A stretch of 64,000 nt of DNA from Owenia fusiformis (Eukaryota; Annelida; Polychaeta; Sabellida; Oweniidae), in the NCBI GenBank assembly GCA_903813345.2, contig CAIIXF020000003.1, positions 6,779,815-6,843,814 on the forward strand. Direction: 5' to 3'. The position numbers and the translations under genes are program-made. Shown here one piece after another: positions 20,677 through 35,600 of this stretch. The first letter of the stretch is position 1. Each line of letters begins with the position of its first letter. The notes below the pieces were generated by a model. It worked only from the letters and a program-made list of their open reading frames with translations. It did not search any database and was not told the DNA's origin.

Positions 20677-23600
20677 GTGAGCTAAATACACATGTTATTA
20701 GAGAAAATCTTAATTAATATTCTAATTTGAATCAGTTATTTAGAACATGGAAAATTGACTCAAAGGAAAACCTTTTAGGAAATGAATTAGTCTTGAATTA
20801 TTTTAAATATTCTTATTTTTTACTATAATACACAAAATGATTGCCAATTACTAGAATATGTTACATTTTTATAAAAGAATAACAATAGTCACATCCAATT
20901 TTGGGTTCTTCACCCTATACAATGAGACCTTTATATCTGAACACCTCTCTAATCTGAACACCTCTCAATATGAACACTTCTTCTTGGTTCCGTTTGGTAT
21001 CTCTCTTTCATCAAATTTTTAAAAACCTTGAAATGTGAATCTTCTTTTTGATGGATCCAGTGGTGTTTTGATGAGACAAGTTTTACTGAATATCACTGAT
21101 TTAAGGCATGCATGTTTTCCCATTGCAGAGTATAGTCAGCACTGTATCAGTGTTTCTACCAGCAGCATTCAGTTGTAGCCAATACACATGTGTGCACCCT
21201 AAAGATGGCCAGACAAGGTAATATTTGTACATATAGCCAATATACATGTGTGCACCCTAAAGATGGCCAGACAAGGTAATAGTTGTAATATAGCCAATAT
21301 ACATGTGTGCACCTTAAAGATGGCCATACAAGGTAATATTTGTACATATAGCCAATATACATGTGTGCACCCTAAAGATGGCCAGACAAGGTAATAGTTG
21401 TAATATAGCCAATATACATGTGTGCACCTTAAAGGGATAATAACCTCAAGTAAAAACTATGATTCATCAGAATAATAAGTCTATAATCAAAAACATGACC
21501 CGGGTATGAGCGACGATCTTCTAATGCATCGGCAGATATATTGGGATTAATTTTGAGGTATTGGATCTTCACCTGGATTATGGAGGTCGCCATAACCTAC
21601 CTATGAATATTCATGAGCGGCGTCACTACGACTCGACAAATTCCAGCATTTTGATTGGCCCGAAAAATGCGCATGCGCAATTGTAGCGGGGCGGCCACAT
21701 TGAAAAATATCACGAACTTCTTAACAAGAAAATGGAGCAATTTGAAGATTTTGACGATGTATTTGGCATATTGACATACTATAATATGATATCACATGGT
21801 CGAGAAAAACATGACCATGTTCACATCAATACTTACAATTCATAGAATTAACTCCCAAAGTGCCAATCAAAACCAAAAACTGACCAACTCGTGAACGTTG
21901 GTTACCGACATGACAGGAAAATGCGTTAATTTTATGTTGACAATCAATTATCTCTCGATCGTTTTGCTTGAAGATTAAACATATTCGGATCTTTTATTTA
22001 ATAAAATGACGAATGGCAGATATTAATTGGATTTTTGACACTCTGTTATAAATATAAGGCAGAACTGATAATGTATTCCCCGTCATGAATGATCGCGATC
22101 GATGACGCAAGGTTCGTCATTTCGATCACCATGGAGGTGTATTTCTGTTGTGTTTACGGTAGACAACAAACAATTTAAAGGCTCGTAGACCTAGTATGTT
22201 ATATTTATTTCACAAATATGGTATTAAGTTATAAAGCTATTAAAGACATACGATACGATACGATACGATACGATACAATTCAAAAAGTTTTTTCAAAATG
22301 GCGTCGACCTAACCGGCACATGGCCTGGTTCAGTTCTCTTTTTGGGACCGGATTGCTCGCCTCGAATCCGTTTTCTTTGGTTTCTTGTGAGAGAATATGT
22401 ATGGTATGGCAACTGCCCGAACGACAGTGAGATTCCATTGTCGATAACGACAGTGTTATTTCTGTTGCCGATAGCAAACTGCCGTGGGTAAACCCGGAAG
22501 TAAAATTGTGTTCAATCTACGCCGTTTGAGGAGAAAATCAGCTAAAACAACTTGCCCCACGTGTCTAGAACCATCATCACTGTAGCGTCTATATGATCAA
22601 TACTTACTTGAAATATCCTGACATCGAACTAAATAAACCACTCTAACTTCAGTTGTTATTCATTTTTATTCACCAATCTATTTTGAAGAGCTTTTGAAGA
22701 GCAATTTCAGCATTTGAGGCAATCTGCGCCAGTTCCTCTTGATTCGGAATCTAGTTCAGGCGCATTAGAATGAATAATTTGATTGGCTTAATTCCAAAAA
22801 CACATGCGCACTTGTAAATTATTTCAAACTACTAGGCATGCGCGAAGAGTTGAAGCAAAAACGAAACTGCTGCAGATTACCCTACTTATTCGATGGGGGA
22901 ATATTGGAAAATTCTTTATTCAAAATGTTTTCCCGTATTGGGGAGAAAAAACACAACCCCAGGATAGATATAGGACGACAAAGACAATAATAAGTAGGAA
23001 TCTTTGATTGTTAAAAGCCGTACATGAAACTTGTGGTAGAGCCCATGGTGACACTGTTTTAAATGTGTTCTATTCCCCGGGGATTCGGTCCACGACAACG
23101 ACAGCTGGTTTTAACTGTCGACAGATTTTAATTCTACTGTCACCAGCCGACTGTCGTACTGTCGTTCAGGCATTTCTTTTAAAGTCCTTATCCCAAGTCT
23201 AGCTCTTTCAGTGGAAATATTTGAACAATTTACCGCACAACACATAGGCATTTTCCTTTGTTGTGAATGCTTTCAAGATGGCGGCTCAGGTCGCAGAAAC
23301 GTCACACTTCCGGTCTACATTCGGGTCTCTGAGGGAAATATGGCTAGCCCCGTCCAACAGACAACTGGGTCACTGGGTCAATTTATGATTTTTATTTTCA
23401 ATATTATACAAAAACTAACACATAACAAGATTTTCAACTTATTGCATTTTATTCAGTAGTATTGTAACTACATATAATGATGATTAGAATACCTGACATT
23501 ATTTCCGCTTTAAAGATGGCCATACAAGGTAATATTTGTACATATAGCCAATATACATGTGTGCACCCTAAAGATGGCCATACAAGGTAATTTTTGTAAT

Positions 23601-26600
23601 ATAGCCAATATACATGTGTGCACCCTAAAGATGGCCATACAAGGTAATATTTGTAATATAGCCAATATACATGTGTGCACCCTAAAGATGGCCAGACAAG
23701 GTAATATTTGTACATATAGCCAATATACATGTGTGCACCCTAAAGATGGCCAGACAAGGTAATAGTTGTAATATAGCCAATATACATGTATATGTGTGCA
23801 TCCTAAAGATGGCCATACAAGGTAATATTTGTACATATAGCCAATATACATGTGTGCACCCTAAAGATGGCCATACAAGGTAATAGTTGTACATATAGCC
23901 AATATACATGTGTGCACCCTAAAGATGGTCAGACAAGGTAATATTTGTACATATAGCCAATATACATGTGTGCACCCTAAAGATGGTCAGACAAGGTAAT
24001 ATTTGTAATATAGCCAATATGGCCATACAAGGTAATATTTGTACATATAGCCAATATACATGTGTGCACCCTAAAGATGGCCATACAAGGTAATATTTGT
24101 AATATAGCCAATATACATGTGTGCACCCTAAAGATGGCCATACAAGGTAATATTTGTACATATAGCCAATATACATGTACATGTGTGCACCCTAAAGATG
24201 GCCATACAAGGTAATATTTGTACATATAGCCAATATACATGTGTGCACCCTAAAGATGGCCATACAAGGTAATATTTGTACATATAGCCAATATACATGT
24301 ACATGTGTGCACCCTAAAGATGTTCATACAGAGTAATATTTGTAATATAGCCAATATACATGTGTGCACCCTAAAGATGGCCATACAGAGTAATATTTGT
24401 AATATAGCCAATATACACATGTGTGCACCCTAAAGATGGCCAGACAAGGTAATATTTGTACATATAGCCAATATACATGTGTGCACCCTAAAGATGGCCA
24501 TACAAGGTAATATTTGTAATATAGCCAATATACATGTGTGCACCCTAAAGATGGCCATACAAGGTAATATTTGTACATATAGCCAATATACATGTGTGCA
24601 CCCTAAAGATGGCCATACAAGGTAATATTTGTACATATAGCCAATATACATGTGTGCACCCTAAAGATGGCCTTACAAGGTAATATTTGTAATATAGCCA
24701 ATATACATGTGTGCACCCTAAAGATGGCCATACAAGGTAATATTTGTACATATAGCCAATATACATGTGTGCACCCTAAAGATGGCCATACAAGGTAATA
24801 TTTGTACATATAGCCAATATACATGTGTGCACCCTAAAGATGGCCATACAAGGTAATATTTGTAATATAGCCAATATACATGTGTGCACCCTAAAGATGG
24901 CCATACAAGGTAATATTTGTACATATAGCCAATATACATGTACATGTGTGCACCCTAAAGATGGCCATACAAGGTAATATTTGTACATATAGCCAATATA
25001 CATGTGTGCACCCTAAAAATGGCCATACAAGGTAATATTTGTATATATTTCCAATATACATGTGTGCACCCTAAAGATGGCCATACAAGGTAATATTTGT
25101 ATATATAGCCAATATACATGTGTGCACCCTAAAGATGGCCATACAAGGTAATATTTGTACATATAGCCAATATACATGTGTGCACCCTAAAGATGGCCAT
25201 ACAAGGTAATATTTGTACATATAGCCAATATACATGTACATGTGTGCACCCTTAAGATGGCCATACAAGGTAATATTTGTATATATAGCCAATATACATG
25301 TGTGCACCCTAAAGATGGCCATACAAGGTAATATTTGTATATATAGCCAATATACATGTGTGCACCCTAAAGATGGCCATACAGAGTAATATTTGTAATA
25401 TAGCCAATATACATGTGTGCACCCTAAAGATGGCCATACAAGGTAATATTTGTACATATAGCCAATATACATGTGTGCACCCTAAAGATGGCCATACAAG
25501 GTAATATTTGTACATATAGCCAATATACATGTACATGTGTGCACCCTTAAGATGGCCATACAAGGTAATATTTGTATATATAGCCAATATACATGTGTGC
25601 ACCCTAAAGATGGCCATACAAGGTAATATTTGTATATATAGCCAATATACATGTGTGCACCCTAAAGATGGCCATACAAGGTAATATTTGTATATATAGC
25701 CAATATACATGTGTGCACCCTAAAGATGGCCATACAAGGTAATATTTGTACATATAGCCAATATACATGTGTGCACCCTAAAGATGGCCATACAAGGTAA
25801 TATTTGTATATATAGCCAATATACATGTGTGCACCCTAAAGATGGCCATACAAGGTAATATTTGTACATATAGCCAATATACATCTGTGCACCCTAAAGA
25901 TGGCCATACAAGGTAATATTTGTATATATTGCCAATATACATGTGTGCACCCTAAAGATGGCCATACAAGGTAATATTTATATATATAGCCAATATACAT
26001 GTGTGCACCCTAAAGATGGCCATACAAGGTAATATTTGTATATATAGCCAATACACATGTGTGCACCCTAAAGATGGCCATACAAGGTAATATTTGTACA
26101 TATAGCCAATATACATGTGTGCACCCTAAAGATGGCCATACAAGGTAATATTTGTATATATAGCCAATATACATGTGTGCACCCTAAAGATGGCCAGACA
26201 AGGTAATATTTGTATATATAGCCAATATACATGTGTGCACCCTAAAGATGGCCATACAAGGTAATATTTGTATATATTGCCAATATACATGTGTGCACCC
26301 TAAAGATGGCCATACAAGGTAATATTTGTACATATAGCCAATATACATGTGTGCACCTTAAAGATGGCCAGACAAGGTAATATTTGTACATATAGCCAAT
26401 ATACATGTGTGCACCTTAAAGATGGCCAGACAAGGTAATATTTGTACATATAGCCAACATACATGTGTGCACCCTAAAGATGGCCAGACAAGGTAATATT
26501 TGTACATATAGCCAACATACATGTGTGCACCCTAAAGATGGCCATACAAGGTAATATTTGTATATATTTCCAATATACGTGTGCACCCTAAAGATGGCCA

Positions 26601-29600
26601 TACAAGGTAATATTTGTATATATAGCCAACATACATGTGTGCACCCTAAAGATGGCCTTACAAGGTAATATTTGTACATATAGCCAATATACATGTGTGC
26701 ACCTTAAAGATGGCCATACAAGGTAATATTTGTACATATAGCCAATATACATGTGTGCACCCTAAAGATGGCCATACAAGGTAATATTTGTACATATAGC
26801 CAATATACATGTGTGCACCCTAAAGATGGCCATACAAGGTAATATTTGTACATATAGCCAATATACATGTGTGCACCCTAAAGATGGCCATACAAGGTAA
26901 TATTTGTAATATAGCCAACATACACGCGTGCACCCTAAAGATGGCCATACAAGGTAATATTTGTACATATAGCCAACATACACGTGTGCACCCTAAAGAT
27001 GGCCATACAAGGTAATATTTGTACATATAGCCAACATACACGTGTGCACCCTAAAGATGTTCATACAGAGTAATATTTGTAATATAGCCAATATACATGT
27101 GTGCACCCTAAAGATGGCCATACAAGGTAATATTTGTAATATAGCCAATATACATGTGTGCACCCTAAAGATGGCCATACAAGGTAATATTTGTATATAT
27201 TTCCAATATACATGTGTGCACCCTAAAGATGGCCATACAAGGTAATATTTGTATATATTTCCAATATACATGTGTGCACCCTAAAGATGGCCATACAAGG
27301 TAATATTTGTATATATTTCCAATATACATGTGTGCACCCTAAAGATGGCCATACAAGGTAATATTTGTATATATTTCCAATATACATGTGTGCACCCTAA
27401 AGATGGCCATACAAGGTAATATTTGTACATATAGCCAACATACACGTGTGCACCCTAAAGATGTTCATACAGAGTAATATTTGTACATATGGGCGACTCA
27501 GTGTTCACATTGAGAGATGCTCAGTGTAGGGATGTTCTGATATATAGATTTTACTGTACTGATTTTCTATATATGTATACATGTTTTCCCCCATAAGGTG
27601 GTCTCCCCCTCTATGTGTCCTTTGAGGGGAAATGAGTGTTCAGTATGCATAATAATATAATCCATGAGTAATCCAAGTAGTATTTGTTTTGAAAAAGGGT
27701 TTTTACATTTTTTTTATATTTTTTACATTTTAGAAAAACAACTTGGAAATATCTTTGTTCCGATGCTTCATGTAGATTAGCTCATTGGTGTTTTATTGTA
27801 TTTTCTTTTCATGGAGATTATGTATTATCTTTAAGTTAAAAGATGCACCTATTTACATTATCAGAAAATTGCCACAATCTAAGATATTGGTTGCTATTCT
27901 TACTATCATTCTTTATTTTTCAGTCCAAACTGTCTTGGTGCTTCCCAGAATCCTTTGCATGTTGAGCCCAGTGTCTCCCCCTATACCTGTCCAGCTGGTG
28001 TTAATATTCAAAGAGGAAATTACACTTGGACAAATAACACATATAACCAAGGTATTGCCTTTTAGTTACACATATAACCAAGGTATTGCCTTTTAGTTAC
28101 ACATATAACCAAGGTATTACCTTTTAGTTTCTTTTTGTAATTGAACTTATATCACACTTGTATCCCATTCCCAGTTATGGGCCTTTCAAAAGGGGCCTTG
28201 TGTTCTACCAACATATTTTATTTACATAAGTTGAGGACCATGTGCTCAAGTATGTACATTCATACAATGCAGATTTTTGCCTGAACCAGCAATTAACCAA
28301 GATAATCAGGAGCGCAGCCTCAAGATCTATTTAAGGCTCAGCTAATTTTAATAAGTGTGGAAAATAAGGCTAAATGGGGTGCAACCGTGCAATGCTACCA
28401 TAATACTTCATTTTGCAGTTTTTGTTTATAAAACATCTGCATAAATATATTTCTGTTGAATATTAGTGAGGCATGCCTCATGCCCAGCTATGCCCATGTC
28501 CGTTTTTAGCAGATATACACAGCCAATGTAATTCGACATTGATTCAACGTAGATAAAATTTGACGTTGATTCGACAGTTCTTACAACGTTGTTTCGACAT
28601 AGTTTTGACATCAAATGTTTCTTACTAAAATCGACATTTTTTTCAACATCGAATTGGTGCCGAAACAGGTGTATATTCAAACATGCATGTTCTGCCACTT
28701 CAGCTATATTTCCGCGATATATCCAGGCTGGACGGTTAATGCTATTTGTAAGGTCATGAAGAAATAACTACTTTTACAACACAACAGGTCTTTTATACTT
28801 TCAGTTGCTACTCTACTATTTGTAACGGGGGAGAAAGCAATTCATCACTTATTTTCCCGCAATACTCATCTCGAGTTTGACTACTTGCCGTTATTAACAG
28901 TGCTCGCCATCTACTTCCTGTTAGCATGCTGGACAGCAGGGACATCTATATCTAGTGGCCTTGTTGTGCCAATGCTGTAAGTGCCCCCTACATTATACCA
29001 TTGGCTTTCTCTAAGAAGCCCATTGTACAAAAGGACTAAAGCCCATAAGAAGTCGATTCTTTGTTTTGTGTCCTGGCAAAATCCTAATCATGCAAGGGTA
29101 CAAGGAAAACAAACACAAACTCAAGAAAAAACACAAACTTGTTTGCTGAGAAATGTATACATTTTATGGGCATAAGAAGGGATGACATATGCAGTGATTA
29201 CAAACACATATCTATACATTTTATACAATATATTTAAACATAGCTATTATTCAAGTGTAAAAAAATAAGAAAATACACAATGTCAAAGTAATCAATAACA
29301 CTGTCATTTTTGATGCACATCAAATTATCTGCCATTTCGTCTGGTTCTTATTGAACGTAATGTGATGGTTCTTTCAGTCCGTTGTGATTGTTATTTAGAT
29401 GTGTTTGTTTTTCCTGATTTTCTCAAAATCGTGCAAGCAATGGGACGCAAAACAAAGAATCTACTTCTTATGGCCTAATTAAGTATATTGCTTTTATGAT
29501 TTTTTGATGAATAATCTTGTGTTTTCTTTCAATATATTGATCTCAACCTGACTTCATAACAAACAATAGCTTAAAGCAATTAAAAAAATTAGCTATAAAA

Positions 29601-32600
29601 GGTCATACTATTAAATAAATACATATTTCCATGTAACACCAAAAAATTAGAATAACAGTCACACTCATAGAGATCATTAATTTGGGTATTGTAGTTTTGG
29701 AGAGAAAATGTGAAATACAGTACTAAAACCTGTCTAAGTGGAACACCTTTCTTACCTCTAAAAAGTGTTCCACTTGTAGAGGTTCATTTGACATTATAAG
29801 TTATTGAATGATTTGAAGTGCAATACAGAATATATTCTGCTTGAGAAATTTTGTATTGGAACGAGACGAAGTCAAGTACCAATTCAGAATATCGAGAAAT
29901 TTTGTATTGGAACGAGATGAAGTCGAGTGCCAATACAGAATATCGAGACAGAATATGTCCTGCATTGCACTTCAAATTATTCAATAAGGTTTTTATCGTG
30001 TGATCCTCTGCATTGCTAGTGAGATTGTCCCCTCCGTATCAATATTTTCTGTATTGCGACGGAGACGATCAACGAGGACAATCTCAGTAGCAATACAGAT
30101 TGGTACAGCACAAGTGCTGACCAATCAGAGAGCTTTATTTTACAGATCATACGATAATATATTATGTGAGTTGGTTTTAGGACTCTGAAGTGTTCCACCA
30201 ACAGAGGTTTCTATTTCTAGGGGTGTTCCACTTTACAGGTTTCACTGTATGTATGAACAGTGAGATCTAAACATGGCTTGATGATCTTTTTCAGCTTCAT
30301 AGGTGGCCTTTATGGGCGCATAATAGGACGAGCCTTGGTTTCAATGTTTGGAGTGCATACCTCGGGGTACTGGGCCTGGATGGACCCTGGGGCATTTGCA
30401 TTGGTGGGGGCAGCATCATTCTTTGGTGGAGTCTCGCGTCTTACGATGTCGCTCACTGTTATAATGGTAAGGAGTTGTCACTAGGTCAATATTTTCATGT
30501 AGCCATTAAACTTAATTACATTTCAGACTCTAACATATACAAAAATGGAAATGAGATTTTGGATTGGGTATGCCAGTCCTTCATTTCTCAACCAATTTCC
30601 TGAACATGTACAATTTATTTAATTGACATCACAAACATTGAAAAACTGACTTATGGGTCAGAAAGTTGTCTTTTTGCTATAGAAATACATTAAATATCAG
30701 TGCATTGATTGCAACCACAATGAAACAAAATGATCTGATATATATTTTTGGATGGAAATGAATATTCTGCAACATAAGTTAATGATTGTTTATTTTTAGA
30801 TGGAGATTACGAATGACATCCAGTTTTTGCTATTAATAATGGTGGCAATTATGGTTGCTAAATGGGTCGGGGATTTTGTGACACACCCCCTCTATCATGC
30901 GTTGCTGGAACTAAAGTGTATTCCTTTCTTAGATGCTGAACCTGTCATAGTACATGGATCCAATGAAACGTAAGTTTATAATTTGCTCAGTAGTAGAACT
31001 TTTTTAGAAAATTCATATCTTTTAATAGATAACACACATTCTATGCACATTCAAAGTGCAAGAATCTTGTACATGAATCTATTGAAATTGATATTATATA
31101 TCAAATGATTTTTAATGTAATAGGCGACATTTTTTATCTGATCAGATAGATATTCATTATTATTATTATATCACGGTCATATTCCTCACTCTCTTATTGG
31201 TCCATGTCCTACACGTGACTAAAAAATAACTAGCGATATTCAACGGAAGTCACGTGACTTCCGGTGAATATCAAATGATATTCAACGGTCATGACTTATA
31301 CATCCCTGAGGTTGACTTAGTACAGTGTAATTTTCATTTCAATCTGGAGAATGAGCCATGTAGTGATTTAGATGATATATGATTATATTGTTAGAAGAGA
31401 TATAAATGTATTTCAATGTTAACATTTGACTTATTTAATTATAGAAAGTGTTATGACAGTGATATGATAAAACAAATATTTAATTCTATTTTCGGTGAAT
31501 ACCTGTGACACTTTCACAAGATGATATTCCTCTAGCCATCACTTGTGAAAGATGCACAGGTATTCACTTCAATAGAATTAAATCATTTTTGATTTTTAGG
31601 GAGGTTGGGTCGGGAATGAAATCATAATTGTTTTACCCAACTGAGACAGCGACACTACCCTGTGATGAAATTGCATTTGTTTCAAAAAGTTCAAAAAGTT
31701 TCAAAATCTATGTCAAATTAGTGTCACATGTGCATTTATTTGATATGTGAATATATAAATACTCCTTGCAGGGTTAACTTAGAGCTGTATTGTGCCAAAC
31801 ATATAATGTCTACCCCTGCAGACACGGTGAATTCTGTAGAATCCGTGCAAAGACTTGCACAATTATTACTAGAAACCCCGCATGGAGGTTTCCCAGTGGT
31901 GAAAAAAGACAAAGGGGACCAGTATTTCCATGGATTTATAACAAGGTAATGTTTATCATAAATCTGAGGTTGTTATATAAAATAATATTATCATGGACGA
32001 TATACAGTACATATAAATGGAAAATGAAATATTTAAACATCAAAAATATATCTTACAAGACATAGATATTTATATGTTTTGATCTTCATTTCAGCTAATA
32101 TTTTGAATTGTTATTTTGTACTTGTTTTATAGATTAGAATTGACAGTGCTACTGAAAAATGAAGACACCTTTGAAACCGAAATTGATTTGAATCCACTAG
32201 ATGAAGATAGCCACATAGAAGTCACTCATACAGAATATGAACAGGTGCATACTTTGGGCCAAGTCCCTTGCATCCATAGTTGGAGCTGGGCTGTCTAGTT
32301 ACATTGAGATTTTAAACTTCTGTTTTTATATAGCCCTTCAATTTCTTATCAAACTAAGCCTCTGTATCGCACAATCTCCTTTTTGGCCTTCGAGTCCCTC
32401 ATTTGCAAAAAGTCCAATTGTGTCCCTATCTTACATCAATCCCTGCCTTTTATTAAGAGTATCATTACCGTGCTATGGTGAACTAAATTCAACATTGTTT
32501 TTCTCTTGAACCAATTATTTGGTCGTGAATCGCTACAATATAGTGTCTTTGATATCGTCAATGACAACAGAATGTAAATTTGAAATAATTGACAAAGACA

Positions 32601-35600
32601 ATGGCATATGGTAATACGGTGTAGGGGGCCCAAATTTCAGGTCAGAGAAAAAATCCCGCGAAATTATTTTTTGAAATTTTGAGGCCCATTTTCTTCAAAT
32701 TTTGGTCTGAAATTAAAAATAAGGCCTTTAAAGGTCCAATGATGATAAAAAAGTCTCACTTTTTGGGGCCTCAAGGCCTTTTTTGGTCCAATTTGGCCCA
32801 ATTTTTTTTTCTGGGCCCATCCAACGAGGGGGGGGGGGCAGGCCAGGTGTTACATATATAGTTTCTAAATAGCTGAAAACGCTGACATAATAGATGACAC
32901 CCTTGTTTGTTTTTGATTTTCTTGGGCCAGACCTCCATTCACTTCAATGCTAGAAACTTTCAATAGACACTTAATTTTATGATTTATCAAAAAGTCTGAA
33001 ACTTGAATAGCATAATATTGGATGACCCTGTCAATGTACATATTGTGATTAATAAACATGAAAATATTGGTTGTCATACTAATAAGCCACCGAGTTTTCT
33101 TAAAATGCCATAGAAGATGATTTAAATGACAGAACTGTGTAAATCAAAGCTAATATTGGAGAAAACTTGTCACTAAATTCAAATATGCTATGAAAAATAA
33201 AGAAAAGTAACTCATTGAGGTAAAAAATGTTTTTCTCTTAAAATCACATGTAAAAATGAGAATAAGCGAGATTTCAAAGCTATTTAGAAATGGGACAGCA
33301 TCTTTTCCATTCAATCCAGGTTGGGTCATGCAGCCAAAGGTAAGCCATACAATCGAAGGTAAGCCATACAACCAAATTTTGCCGATTCAATCTGACGGAG
33401 AATGCCGAGCCTCTCTTTTTGACCAATTAGAGACGTCCTCTTCACATTCGAGGTACCCTCGGCCAACTTCGTTTGCAAAGAAAATCTTCGGTAATATCAG
33501 GCTTTTCTTGAGGTATCTTCGGTTGCAAGCCAAAAGTCGACACCCATTTCGAAACTCCTCTATTCTTAGAAAAGGAGACACTATCTTTTGTTGGTATTGT
33601 TTAATCACTTCTCCTTGTACCATGAGTATTTACAGTAGCAGTACACTTTTAATGTACATAATGTAGATTCTATGTTCTAAGTATAGAGTATTATTGTACC
33701 CAAAGTTAGAAAGGTCAGATTGTATGAAAACAAATCACATAACATATACAAACCTGCTTCATAATCATATAAAAAGTAGAAGGAAACTTCTGTCAAAGAA
33801 TTAGCTTTCAATTTTTGGGATCAACAATAGTTCATTGTATAAAGCGATGGGCCATTTCTTCCATATTGATTTCTGATTTTCAGCCAATCACAGCATAGAA
33901 TGTGACACAGCACTGCATGATTATAATAAAGTTTTATCAAACAATAATTTGAAAATCATCTTTCAATAATTTTAATGCTATCAAAATAGAAATAAAATTA
34001 CCATCATTACAAAAAATATAATTTTATGATGAACTATTACCCTGGTTTTTTAATAATGCTGCAAACTAATAGTGGTAATACAATAAGTAAAGCAGATATT
34101 TCAGAAAAAATTCATACGCTCATACTAACACAATGTTAACAGATGAGTTAAAGTAAAATTTTGACAATTGTTTTTTTGTAACTTTGGCAATTTATAGCCA
34201 AAGTAAATTCTATTGAGTAATAGATAACTCTCGCTCCACAATACTCTAATTTGTAGGGAATTGCACATCCATTATTTCTGTGTATCCTTTAATATCCCAG
34301 ATGCGAGTAGAAATGATCTTGATTTACGTCATTAAAAATTAACAATTCAGTCAAACTGATGTCATATTAGGAATCTACATGTAAAATTACTTCTAGAAAT
34401 GTGGTTTTGAAGAGAGTTTATCAACTTTGAAAATTTAATTTTCTTTGAAAATGTGACTTCTAGGTCGGGGAGATTCCCCATAGAGCCCATGTTGTAAAAC
34501 CACAAAAAGTGAAATATCTTTTCTTGTGTTGGGCAGATAATATTTTCTTTTACTGGACATATTTTAATCTGTATAACTATCAGATACATAAAGGTAATAT
34601 GAAAAGTGAACCATTAAAACTGATGCATATTCAAGTTTAAGGGAATTTTGTAATACCCTGCCATGTTAATTCCCCCGAATCAGCCACCTGGTGGTGAAAC
34701 TGGTAACTACCAACTCGCATCTGAGTAATTGTTTCTACATTTATACTTATACTACTGAAAAAGTAGATGGAAACTTCACCCGAAGGATTAGCTTTGAATT
34801 TTTGGGATCAACAATAGATCATTGTATAAAGTAATGGGCCACCTCCCTCAGTTTTATTCATCTATATTAAATTATAACAATGCTATAAATATAAGTAGAA
34901 CGTGGAAGTGCAACTTTTTTTCGGATGGAGGGTGAGAACAAGTTGACAAGGCTATACTAAAGACAGAAAATATAGCTCAGTATCATTCTAGAATTCCTCT
35001 CTTCAGCTATTATTCTTGGCAATTTCACCCATGAAACTGAAAAAAAGGTGTGACATATTTTCATGTTCATGTCTTGTTTTTTTTTTTAGTTGACGCTAGA
35101 CAAACTTTCTCAACCTGAGCAGATGCAGGCCATGCTCCAGCAATACCTGGATGATGACAGATACAAAGACCTTTATATTAACTTAGTGAGTACCTTAGGT
35201 TATCAAAGTAAAAATAGGATTGTCAAAGTCCCTATCTTGGGTGTAGCCTTGTGAGTCAATTTCCCGATGAAGTTCTTATCAAAATCTCAACCGCTCTGGG
35301 GCATTACTGCATGTCCCGAACGAATATTTAGGATAATTATTATCAATTGTGCTGAAGTTTCTTTGTGTACCTGATGTTAAGTAAAAGTGTACATGCACCT
35401 ATAAATATTTATTTCCAGAATCCTTATATCAACCAATCAGCTGTCACAGTTCAAGATCGTTTCTCCCTACATCGAACATATATCATATTCCGAACACTCG
35501 GTTTGCGCCATTTAACTGTAACGAACCACCACAACAAAGTTGTAGGAATTATAACACGTAAGGATTTAATGGGATTCAATATGGAGGAAAAATTACAAGT

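Noticed and set aside
23449-27271. Many minus-strand ORFs of the type MYIGYMYKYYLVWPSLGCTH and plus-strand MCTLKMAIQGN
   Set aside because: Translation of the 57/58-bp array. A 57-bp unit keeps the frame open by arithmetic; plus-strand stops and homology show it is exon-derived repeat.
23514-27490. CRISPR-like appearance of the array
   Set aside because: Units are contiguous with no unique spacers, in a eukaryotic intron, and match the neighbouring exon end.
30260-30484. Single-exon ORF starting at 30260
   Set aside because: It is CLC exon 5 read with flanking intron; the frame-consistent splice sites are at 30295 and 30466.
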